Notes: a model not told the origin generated them from the letters alone. Shown: positions 1 to 6,227, counted from the stretch's first letter. The stretch is DNA of 6,367 nt from Balneolaceae bacterium (GCA_007123985.1 SLGA01000056.1:1-6367); one strand, 5' to 3'. Program-made: numbers and translations.

Positions 1-338
1 AAATAAAGTATTACACTTTCATAATCTTCTTCGAAATCCAAATTTTCAATCCTTACTACTTTAATCCCAGCTGTTTTTAAAAAGTCATTTTTCTCCTTGT
101 CTTTTCTGGTCTTCTCATCGAAATAATGGACAGCTCCATCAATTTCAATAGCGAGTTTTAAAGCCGGACAATAGAAATCAATGATATAGTTTTTAATTCC
201 ATACTGTCTGCGAACCTTAAATCTAAACATCTTCTTACCCTTCAGATCATTCCACAGCCGTATTTCCCATTTCGTCATATTCTTGCGAAGGTACTGGCGC
301 TGTTTCTTTGTTTTCTTTGGATTGAATTTTGGCGTCAT
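1..338 (-). CDS. DUF559-family endonuclease-like protein, partial (3' end beyond window)
   Basis: The minus strand is open from an ATG at 338 to the window edge, giving 112 codons without a stop. An in-frame TAG lies two codons upstream, so this ATG is the first possible start. The protein reads as a DUF559 domain, a small relative of very-short-patch-repair endonucleases with a PD-(D/E)XK-like fold. Visible landmarks are a basic N-terminus, LRKNMTKWEIRLWNDL at residues 17-32, RRQYGIKNYIIDFYCP at 43-58 with candidate catalytic Asp54, and LAIEIDGAVH at 62-71 with the Glu65/Asp67 pair. The segment IKVVRIEN at 92-99 follows. By comparison with the dead second copy (2412-2785), only about a dozen residues should be missing beyond the window. 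All motif residues are intact, so it may be active, but the cellular role of DUF559 proteins is poorly known. A composite palindromic repeat lies just upstream (364-431). The family call is firm; nuclease activity is inferred. Confidence 0.88.
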   Translation of the reverse strand, partial: MTPKFNPKKTKKQRQYLRKNMTKWEIRLWNDLKGKKMFRFKVRRQYGIKNYIIDFYCPALKLAIEIDGAVHYFDEKTRKDKEKNDFLKTAGIKVVRIENLDFEEDYESVILY

Positions 339-363
339 TATCTAAAAAACTTGGTAAAGTCAA

Positions 364-431
364 AGATTTGGTCTTTATTCAACCACCCCTTACCCCTCCT
401 TGCAAAGGAGGGGAATTCTTGCTCGTTTCAT
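364..431 (+). repeat. Composite palindromic repeat, copy R1
   Basis: This copy is AGATTTGG, an 8-nt variable stretch, a CAACCACCCCTT block, a perfect 9-bp palindrome and a conserved tail GAATTCTTGCTC..TTTCAT. The palindrome is CCCCTCCTT at 393-401, loop GCA, and AAGGAGGGG at 405-413. From AACC to TTTCAT (51 bp) it differs from copy R4 (2972-3022) at only three positions. In the minus-strand transcription direction it lies about 43 nt after the TonB-C gene stop and 26 nt before the DUF559 start. The hairpin could form in RNA, but no U-tract follows on either strand, so it is not a standard intrinsic terminator. Confidence 0.85.
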
Positions 432-473
432 GATTGGTGACATTCACTTCTCACTTTTCCCTTATCAAATGAC

Positions 474-929
474 CTACGGCAAATTGAAAGTAATCGGCAG
501 GGTTTGTCTGGCCACAACAGCCTCAGCATTTTGCCGGGCGGGTATGAACGTTGCAGATCTAACCAGCCGGATCACCTCTTCATCCATTCCGTATCCGGCA
601 CTTTCAGAAACGATCAAATCTCTGGCGTTCCCATCCAGATCAACGATAAAATCAACCACCACACGGCCACCGGCCCCTGCTCTTCTGGCATCATCCGGGT
701 ATCGCATTCCTATAAAAATACTCGACATACCACCAGCTACCTGAGGCATTTCATCAAGATCGTTGTGATCTACTACCTGCTCACGAAGCTGATCGAGTTC
801 TTCCGCTGAGAGCTCACTTTCCGGCATAAAGCCGTTTACGGTGTTAAACTCCTTTGAACTGCCACAACCCGTGGCTAAAAAAATTGTGATGATAAACAAC
901 AGTAATTTTCGTAATTGTATGATGTCCAT
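474..929 (-). CDS. Lipoprotein with TonB C-terminal domain (energy-transducer-TonB-like)
   Basis: The product is about 151 residues. It starts with a basic n-region (MDIIQLRK), a hydrophobic stretch LLLFIITIFLATG and Cys22 in an ATGC lipobox, so it should be an exported lipoprotein. An acidic linker of about 40 residues follows (SELSAEELDQLREQ). Roughly the last 90 residues form a TonB C-terminal domain: PQVAGG, YPDDARRAGAGGRVVVDFIV, DLDGNARDLIV, SAGYGMDEEVIRLVRSATF.PA, and a final LPITFNLP. In classical TonB this domain contacts TonB-box peptides of outer-membrane receptors. Here the usual N-terminal transmembrane anchor and Pro-rich spacer are absent, so ExbBD-powered energy transduction is doubtful. 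I chose ATG 929 because it follows an A-rich leader and gives a normal-length signal peptide; ATG 959 adds ten residues and is the alternative. It lies 273-303 nt downstream of the adaptor gene. Domain and lipobox are clear; function is unknown. Confidence 0.85.
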   Translation of the reverse strand: MDIIQLRKLLLFIITIFLATGCGSSKEFNTVNGFMPESELSAEELDQLREQVVDHNDLDEMPQVAGGMSSIFIGMRYPDDARRAGAGGRVVVDFIVDLDGNARDLIVSESAGYGMDEEVIRLVRSATFIPARQNAEAVVARQTLPITFNLP

Positions 930-959
930 TTTGTTTATGTTTTCTATTGTTTTATACAT

Positions 960-971
960 TAACTCGAGTTA
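960..971. promoter_or_regulatory. 12-bp perfect palindrome ahead of the TonB-C gene
   Basis: TAACTCGAGTTA is a perfect 12-bp palindrome directly next to the upstream candidate ATG (959) of the TonB-C gene. It could be an operator half-site pair or pure chance. The rest of this intergenic stretch (972-1097) is AT-rich and holds only a weak hairpin, CCCTA/TAGGG around a T5 loop at 999-1013. I found no convincing promoter there. Low confidence. Confidence 0.2.
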
Positions 972-1097
972 GAGATTAAAATTTTGGAAAAGTGTCTCCC
1001 CTATTTTTTAGGGATTGCTGACGGTAGTTGTTACTCTGAATTTCTTCAATGCTGAGATTAATTGAATTGAGTTATCTGAAATTTCATGTTAAATCGT

Positions 1098-1168
1098 AGA
1101 TTTGGACTTAATCCAACCACCCCTTAATCCCCTCCTTATTAAGGAGGGGAAGATTTCATGCTATTTCA
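1098..1168 (+). repeat. Composite palindromic repeat, copy R2 (diverged)
   Basis: This has the same layout as R1: AGATTTGG at 1098-1105, an ACTTAATC spacer, CCAACCACCCCTTA from 1113, then the palindrome with CCCCTCCTT at 1129-1137, loop ATT and AAGGAGGGG at 1141-1149. The two arms are unchanged although the loop and the tail (AAGATTTCATGCTATTTCA) have drifted from R1 and R4. That suggests selection on, or recent copying of, the hairpin itself. It lies 64 nt past the adaptor stop on the minus strand. No DUF559 gene is attached here, so it is a solo copy. A purine-rich minus-strand stretch (1202-1232) links it to the adaptor stop. Confidence 0.8.
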
Positions 1169-1232
1169 AGATTAAAGCTTTGTAAATATGCAGTTTTGCA
1201 TTTTCATTTTTCACTTTTGCCTTTTTCCCTTC

Positions 1233-2333
1233 TCACTCCACAACCTCCTCCCGCACAATATCTCCGGCCATTCTTGGCCTTACGTGTTGTAAATGGCTAA
1301 CGGCAAAGTGGCGGTCAACGGCGAGGGTATCACCCGGGGCAATACTTTCATGGTTGATGATAGCCCACTCCGGTGTAGCAAATTCCGGCTCAACATATAT
1401 CCATTCAACCATTTCTCCATTTAACTTGAACACAAGTGTTCGTCCCCCGTCGCGTTCCAGGATGGCAGCTCTCGGCACTCTGGCTATTCCGGTGTGTGTT
1501 TCCACCCTGATACGCCCTTCTACCGTCATCCCAGGCCTCATATCACGGTTTCGGTTTTCCACTTCAACCACAACCTGTCCGGTTTTGCTGTCGGGGTTTA
1601 CAACCGGTGAGAGCGAACGAATCACTCCCATCTTCCGAACACCGGATGGCGTGGTCAGCTCCACATCCATACCGCGTGAAAGCCGGTTGAGTTCGGCTTC
1701 AAGCACATCAAATCGAATTAGTACAGTGCTGTCGTCAATCAGTCTGCCAAGTTCGCTGCCTGCTGAGATGTAGGCACCTGTTGACACTCTCTCCGGGGCA
1801 GACAGTTCACCGCTAAACGGTGCCCGTATGGACGTGTAGCTCAAATCCAGACGGGCTCTTTCCATGGCCAGTTCGGCATTTGCCAGCCCGGTACTGATTC
1901 TAAGCATTCGCTCATTCTCGGGATTATTGCCCCCATCCTGCCGGCCACGCTGGTTTTTTTCGATATTGAAATTTACCAGCGCAGTCTCATACTCATTTTC
2001 TGCCTGTTGCAGCAGATATTTCCACTCCTGATCATCGAAAGCAAGAATTGTTGACCCTTCGGAAATTTGGTTGCCATCATCAATACGGCTATCAGTAATG
2101 AAACCGCTAATTCTTGGCCTGATGACGATTTCGCGAATCGGCTCCACCACTCCCTGGCTCTCAATATGGATATGAAGCGGACGGTCATCAGCAACTGAAA
2201 AGATCACATCCGGCCGAATGTCCACGTCATCGGGCCGCTCCGGACGTTCGGGATCGTCGGTGCCGGTACAAGCGGTGAATTTCAGGCATAGTATTAAAAA
2301 AGATAGTAAGATGGCAGTATATGGACTATACAT
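1233..2333 (-). CDS. RND efflux periplasmic adaptor subunit (HlyD/AcrA family lipoprotein)
   Basis: This membrane-fusion protein (366 residues) should bridge the RND permease to an outer-membrane channel. The N-terminus has a hydrophobic segment (AILLSFLILCLKF) and a lipobox ending FTAC with Cys22, so it is probably lipid-anchored in the inner membrane like AcrA. The first half of the barrel-sandwich/lipoyl domain is at about 60-103 (VEPIREIVIRPRISGFI, IDDGNQISEGSTIL). A short alpha-hairpin is at 104-168, and the returning lipoyl half is IRAPFSGEL at 169-177. A beta-barrel spans about 200-275 (LSPVVNPDSKTGQVVVEVE, RPGMTVEGRI), followed by the membrane-proximal domain. The frame stays open to an ATG at 2411, but those extra 26 codons are translated repeat R3 (GPSLERRGELL) and would bury the signal peptide, so I take ATG 2333. 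It follows the permease gene after 685 nt. Substrate is unknown. Confidence 0.93.
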   Translation of the reverse strand: MYSPYTAILLSFLILCLKFTACTGTDDPERPERPDDVDIRPDVIFSVADDRPLHIHIESQGVVEPIREIVIRPRISGFITDSRIDDGNQISEGSTILAFDDQEWKYLLQQAENEYETALVNFNIEKNQRGRQDGGNNPENERMLRISTGLANAELAMERARLDLSYTSIRAPFSGELSAPERVSTGAYISAGSELGRLIDDSTVLIRFDVLEAELNRLSRGMDVELTTPSGVRKMGVIRSLSPVVNPDSKTGQVVVEVENRNRDMRPGMTVEGRIRVETHTGIARVPRAAILERDGGRTLVFKLNGEMVEWIYVEPEFATPEWAIINHESIAPGDTLAVDRHFAVSHLQHVRPRMAGDIVREEVVE

Positions 2334-2354
2334 AGCACAAGTTTGTTTGGGTAA

Positions 2355-2394
2355 CAGTTCTCCCCTCCTTTCCAAGGAGGGGCCGGGGGTGGTT
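2355..2394 (-). repeat. Composite palindromic repeat, copy R3 (inverted relative to R1, R2, R4)
   Basis: Read on the minus strand this is AACCACCCCCGG followed by the palindrome CCCCTCCTT/GGA/AAGGAGGGG (plus-strand arms 2362-2370 and 2374-2382) and GAGAACTGTT. Its orientation is opposite to R4 at 2955-3022, so the two copies are terminal inverted repeats around the dead DUF559 gene. It lies 21 nt upstream of the preferred adaptor start. It also encodes the spurious N-terminal extension that appears if the adaptor frame is called from 2411. The SD-like AAGGAGG arm is about 30 nt from the ATG, too far for a direct ribosome-binding site, and would be paired in the hairpin. Confidence 0.82.
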
Positions 2395-2411
2395 CCTTCA
2401 ATATTCTTCAT

Positions 2412-2785
2412 TTAAATCAATCTTAAATTCTTTGGCTCGCTCTTAAAAATTTCCTCTAAATAAAGAATTACACTTTCATAATCTTCATAGAAATCCAGAT
2501 TTTCAATCCTTACTACTTTAATCCCAACTGTTTTTAAAGCATCATTTTTTCCATGTCTTTCCTGGCCTTTCCATCGAAATGATGGACAGCTCCATCAATT
2601 TCAATAGCAAGTTTTAAAGCCGGACAATAGAAATCAATGATACAGTTTTTAATTCCATACTGTCTGCAAACCTTAAATCCAAACATCTTATTACCCTTCA
2701 GATCATTCCACAGCCGTATTTCCTATTTTGTCATATTATTGCGAAGGTACTGACGCTGTTTTTTGGTTTTCTTTGGATTTAACAT
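2412..2785 (-). pseudogene. DUF559-family endonuclease-like gene, inactivated second copy
   Basis: This is a near-duplicate of the gene at 1-338; by hand alignment it has about 26 substitutions in roughly 320 positions. Two lesions are visible. Codon 21 is TAG (plus strand 2723-2725), where the intact copy has Trp24 (TGG). A one-base deletion lies near 2536-2552, in the run encoding KDKEKNDFLK in the intact copy. The PD-(D/E)XK-like region is still recognisable between the lesions (IIDFYCPALKLAIEIDGAVHHF). After the deletion the original frame resumes (IKVVRIENLDFYEDYESVI) and ends LEEIFKSEPKNLRLI with a TAA at 2414-2412. That shows what the truncated first copy probably looks like at its C-terminus. 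The TAA is immediately followed by an ATG (2411), which is chance rather than translational coupling. The gene lies between inverted repeats R3 and R4, separating permease from adaptor. Confidence 0.9.
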
Positions 2786-2818
2786 GAGATCAATTTCTTA
2801 AATTATTAGTAGAACCAG

Positions 2819-2862
2819 AGATTTGGCATTTAATCATCATCTTAATCTCCTATAAGAGAAAG
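2819..2862 (+). repeat. Possible decayed copy of the composite repeat
   Basis: Upstream of the dead DUF559 start, AGATTTGGCATTTAATC is followed by ATCATCTTAATCTCC and TATAAGAG. This loosely follows R2 (AGATTTGGACTTAATCC, AACCACCCCTTAATCCCC, TCCTTATTAAGGAG) with the GC-rich arms eroded. It occupies the position that R1 holds relative to the intact DUF559 gene, so it may be the original flank of this copy. The remaining stretch, 2863-2954, is AT-rich and shows nothing I recognise. Confidence 0.35.
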
Positions 2863-2954
2863 ACGGACGTTTCAACTCGGTTTAATAGTTATAAATTGTA
2901 GAACTTTTTCTGATTCAATATTTATTGCTTGTTGTGAAAATCAGGATACAAATA

Positions 2955-3022
2955 AGTTTGGGGCTGTAACCAACCACCCCTTGCCCCTCCTTGGAAAGGA
3001 GGGGAATTCTTGCTCATTTCAT
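2955..3022 (+). repeat. Composite palindromic repeat, copy R4 (overlaps the permease stop codon)
   Basis: AGTTTGG, a spacer, then AACCACCCCTTG from 2972, the palindrome arms CCCCTCCTT (2984-2992) and AAGGAGGGG (2996-3004) with loop GGA, and the tail AATTCTTGCTCATTTCAT. Over 2972-3022 it matches R1 at 48 of 51 positions. The permease TGA stop (3019-3021) lies inside the conserved TTTCAT tail. This copy therefore supplies the stop codon, and probably the last few codons, of that gene. With R3 it forms an inverted pair around the dead DUF559 gene. Confidence 0.85.
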
Positions 3023-6000
3023 ACTATGTGCCTTTTCACTTCTACCTTTTCACTCCCCTTTTCCACCCATCCAAAAATTACCGGGATCAGATAGAGTGTT
3101 AATATCGTACTTGTAATCATCCCGCCCATCAGTGCCAGGGCAAGGGATTGCCGGAAGGCGTAGCCTTCTCCGAATGGGATTAACATGGGAACAAGGCCTA
3201 AAATTGTGGTAACGCTTGTCATAACTACCGGCCGGAATCTGTGCTTGCCTGCCAATTCTATCGCTTTACGCAAGTTACCGGTTTCAGTAAGGTAACGGCG
3301 CATAAAATCTACTTTCAGGATGGAGTCGTTCACGGCGATACCGGTTAATATAAGCACACCCATGAACGACATCGCATTTAGTCCGGTGCCGGTAATCCAC
3401 ATTATCAGCAGCGAGCCCACCCATGCAAACGGCACAGCTAAAATAATAATGAGCGGATATTTGAGGTTTTCAAACTGAATAGCCAATATGATATAAATGA
3501 TCAAAATACTGAGCAGCAATAACTTGCTCATATCAGTCATTAAATTTTGAACCATCAGGGCATTGCCTGCAACTTGCACTTCAGTGGCTGTTTCTCTGAC
3601 AAACTCACGGATGGTATCCTCCGTTTTTGATCGATTCCACCACCAATCCGCAAGTTCCCAATCTGCCACATAGCTTAGTACCGGGGTTTGATCAACCCGC
3701 TCAAGCTGTTCAGGTTCAACAGCCCGTTCAATTGAGGCGAGATAGTTGAGCGGAATTTCACGTGCACCCATACGGAGTGTAATCTGTTCGGGATCGCGAA
3801 CCTGCGCCTGGCTTCCCATCAAACGGATGCCAATGCGTTCATCCTCACGGTTCCAATCGGTTACAAAGCTGCCTCTGGTAATAGATTCCAGGTAGCGTAT
3901 CACCTCCTGCTCTTGTATCTCAAGCTGCAACATGCGGTCGGTTCGAAACCGCAGATTCCATGTATCCACGGTTTGATCGAACTGTTTACGTAGTTGAACA
4001 GGTATTCCGTTCTCGTTTAATTTTTGCTCAAGCTGTATGGCCCGTATCTCACTCTCTGCCCGGTTCAAGCCAATCATACGAAATAGCACAGGTGGCTGAT
4101 CAGCACCGATAAGGGCACTCCAGCTTTGGGTGGCAGCTACCGGCTCTACCGTCCATCCGGGAAAATCTGCATCAAATTGCCTCATTAACTCTTCCACCGA
4201 ACGGGCGTCCCGATAACCGTTTACAGGTACCGAAACTGTAAATTTATTCAGCCCTTCCCTCGCAAGATTGGCAAGGTTTGTTTGATCTGTGTACCCGCCT
4301 TCTACCTGAATGTGTCCATCGCCCAGTCCTAACTGCTGAAGCCTGAGTTTGAGCGCATCAGCTGCCTGCATAGTAGATGTTAATGCTGTGTTTCCGGGAA
4401 GTTGTACCCGAAAAGTAACCAATGATGGCTCATCTTCGGGGAGCATGGTTTTAGGTACAGTTATAAATGCATACCCGGCAGCGGCAATCAAAAAGGTTGC
4501 AAATACAAAGATCATCAGGGGACGCTTGAGAACCCGCTGCAGGCTGCCTTCATACCAATGTAACATGTTGTTGAAAAAGGCACGTGTATTGAGCTGTCCG
4601 CTCCTCTCTCCTTTCTGAGCCGCTTTTTTCTTTCGGCGCTCCAAGATCTGTACAACCAATACGGGCAAAATAATAAGCGCCACAAACAGAGAGGCGAGCA
4701 GGCTGATGGAGAGCGTCCACGCCTGATCCTGAAAAAAGGCTCCTTCGAATCCGCCCAGAAAGATGAGCGGTAGAAATACCGAAATAGTAGTGAATGTGGA
4801 TGCCGTAACCGCAAGGGCAATCTCTTTGGTACCAACTGCTGCCGCCCGTTTTACAGAAGGGGCCGCAGGTGTATGGCGGTTGATGTTTTCAAGAACTACG
4901 ATGGCATTATCAAGCAGCAGGCCGATCCCGAGGGTGAGTCCGCTAAGGGAGACTATATTTAACTGAATGCCCGACCCATACATCACAAAAAAGGTGATAA
5001 AAATGGAGACCGGTATCGCGATGCCGATAGTAAACGGAGTTCGTATATCATTCAGAAAAGCGAAAAGAACGAAAAAGGCAAGGATGCCGCCAATCAATAG
5101 GGTTTGAAGAAGGTTGTTGATTGCCTTTCGGATGAAGGTGGCATCTTCGCGCAATATCTCAATACCGATGTTGGGGTACATCTCCCGCATCTGTTCCACC
5201 AGCGGCATCAACGTATCGAATACCTCTACTGTGTTGCTGCCAAACTCTTTTTTTATCAGCAGGTTCAGCACCCGCTCTCCTTCCAGGGTTGCGAACGATG
5301 TGGGATCGGTTTCGTCCATCGAGATCTCGGCTACTTCGCCGAGGGTTAAAATTCGCCCTTGCCCAAGGCGGGTGAGCGGTACACGTTCGAGGTCTTCCAG
5401 CTCGCGGATACGGCTCTCAATTTTCATGGAGTAGCGGTAGAGGCCATCGCGCAGTTCACCGCTTGAAGTAAACAGGTTGGCATCCCGAACGAGACCCTGA
5501 ACTTGTGTTAATGACAATCCGTAACGGTCTATTTCCCGTGGCAGGTATCGGATCTGAACTTCCGGTTCAACGGCACCCACAAGAACTACCTGTGCGATTC
5601 CCTCTGCCTGTTCAAGCCTCCGGGAAAAAACCTGTTCTGCCCAGCGCTTTAGCGATAAGCGGGTGTCAAAAAGTTCATTAGGCCGATCTTTTGCAGTAAT
5701 GGCAATTACTGCAATCGGTTCATCGGCGGTGGTATTGAAAATGAGCTGTGGCCGTGACGCCTGCTCCGGAAGAATGTACTGAACCTGATCCAGCTTCTCG
5801 CGCACATTGAGAAAGGCCAGATCCATATTGTGGCCCCAGCGAAAGTTGAGGTAGATAACACTCTGCCCCTGCCGGGCAAACCCGTGTACCTGCTCAATTC
5901 CGGGCACCGTACTGAGCACCGCCTCCAGGCGTTCGTTAATGCGCGTCTCCACTTCTCGCGGCGAAGCCCCCTGCCAGTCGGTACGCACTACCAGGTTTGG

Positions 6001-6111
6001 CGAATCCACATCGGGCAGCAGATCTACAGATAGTTCATTCAGTGCCAGCGTACCGAAGATAAACGCTGCCAGAATGAGGATGATGGCGGTTATGGGGCGG
6101 TTTAGGAGCAA
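3019..6111 (-). CDS. RND superfamily efflux transporter permease subunit (AcrB/HAE1-like)
   Basis: A 1030-residue inner-membrane, proton-driven exporter of normal family length. TM1 is at about 5-25 (ITAIILILAAFIFGTLAL), and the first porter region follows (ELSVDLLPDVDSPNLVV). A cluster of TM helices spans about 335-490, including TM4 with LGIGLLLDNAIVVLENINRH at 394-413. The second half mirrors this: TM7 near 531-551, a second porter region, and TM8-12 at about 863-1015 with GIAVNDSILKVDFMRRY at 924-940. AcrB uses an Asp-Asp pair in TM4 and a Lys in TM10 for proton relay; here these are Asp401-Asn402 and Asn928. Many RND proteins outside the AcrB core group have a similar pattern. The start must be TTG 6111: an in-frame TGA lies at 6117-6115, and the first in-frame ATG is codon 96, beyond TM1. 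The usual short cytoplasmic N-terminus is nearly absent, and a heptamer array begins at the start codon. The last residues (KVEVKRHIV) run into repeat R4. Substrate unknown. Confidence 0.95.
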   Translation of the reverse strand: MLLNRPITAIILILAAFIFGTLALNELSVDLLPDVDSPNLVVRTDWQGASPREVETRINERLEAVLSTVPGIEQVHGFARQGQSVIYLNFRWGHNMDLAFLNVREKLDQVQYILPEQASRPQLIFNTTADEPIAVIAITAKDRPNELFDTRLSLKRWAEQVFSRRLEQAEGIAQVVLVGAVEPEVQIRYLPREIDRYGLSLTQVQGLVRDANLFTSSGELRDGLYRYSMKIESRIRELEDLERVPLTRLGQGRILTLGEVAEISMDETDPTSFATLEGERVLNLLIKKEFGSNTVEVFDTLMPLVEQMREMYPNIGIEILREDATFIRKAINNLLQTLLIGGILAFFVLFAFLNDIRTPFTIGIAIPVSIFITFFVMYGSGIQLNIVSLSGLTLGIGLLLDNAIVVLENINRHTPAAPSVKRAAAVGTKEIALAVTASTFTTISVFLPLIFLGGFEGAFFQDQAWTLSISLLASLFVALIILPVLVVQILERRKKKAAQKGERSGQLNTRAFFNNMLHWYEGSLQRVLKRPLMIFVFATFLIAAAGYAFITVPKTMLPEDEPSLVTFRVQLPGNTALTSTMQAADALKLRLQQLGLGDGHIQVEGGYTDQTNLANLAREGLNKFTVSVPVNGYRDARSVEELMRQFDADFPGWTVEPVAATQSWSALIGADQPPVLFRMIGLNRAESEIRAIQLEQKLNENGIPVQLRKQFDQTVDTWNLRFRTDRMLQLEIQEQEVIRYLESITRGSFVTDWNREDERIGIRLMGSQAQVRDPEQITLRMGAREIPLNYLASIERAVEPEQLERVDQTPVLSYVADWELADWWWNRSKTEDTIREFVRETATEVQVAGNALMVQNLMTDMSKLLLLSILIIYIILAIQFENLKYPLIIILAVPFAWVGSLLIMWITGTGLNAMSFMGVLILTGIAVNDSILKVDFMRRYLTETGNLRKAIELAGKHRFRPVVMTSVTTILGLVPMLIPFGEGYAFRQSLALALMGGMITSTILTLYLIPVIFGWVEKGSEKVEVKRHIV

Positions 6112-6227
6112 GGGTCAGGGTTCAGGGTTCAGGGTTCAGGGTGCAAGGTTCAGGGTGCAGGGTGCAGGGTGCAGGGTTCAGGGTGCAGGGTTCAAGGTGC
6201 AGGGTTCAGGGTTCAGGGTGCAGGGTG
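6112..6227 (+). repeat. Heptamer tandem array, 16 units of CAGGGTT/CAGGGTG
   Basis: Sixteen uninterrupted 7-bp units run from 6116 to 6227. All are CAGGGT(T/G) except two CAAGGT(T/G) variants at 6144 and 6193. A ragged unit CAAGGGT at 6109-6115 precedes them and overlaps the TTG start of the permease. The mix of T and G at position 7 is irregular, which suggests ongoing slippage and point change rather than a fixed long-period structure. The plus strand is G-rich with GGG every 7 bp; the permease mRNA would carry the C-rich complement (ACCCTGA/ACCCTGC). Heptameric repeats (STRR) are known from cyanobacteria, but I cannot link this array to a named family. Confidence 0.95.

Noticed and set aside
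393..413. Palindromes as standard intrinsic terminators
   Set aside because: The 9-bp GC-rich stems are strong, but no T-run follows on either strand in any copy, so only a general hairpin role can be supported.
400..744. Plus-strand ORF of 114 residues and the overlapping 504-809 ORF
   Set aside because: Antisense shadows of the TonB-C gene and of repeat R1; no recognisable motif.
1188..1201. Small hairpin (ATGCA/TGCAT) after the adaptor stop as a terminator
   Set aside because: Five AT-rich base pairs and no downstream U-tract on the minus strand; likely chance.
2910..2944. Inverted repeat CTGATT/AATCAG upstream of the dead DUF559 gene
   Set aside because: Six-base arms with a 23-nt loop in AT-rich DNA are expected by chance.
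364..3022. CRISPR array made of the four repeat copies
   Set aside because: The copies are widely and unevenly spaced, one is inverted, genes lie between them, and there are no spacers or cas genes.
4515..4835. Minus-strand 106-residue ORF inside the permease
   Set aside because: Out-of-frame shadow of a well-supported 1030-residue RND protein.
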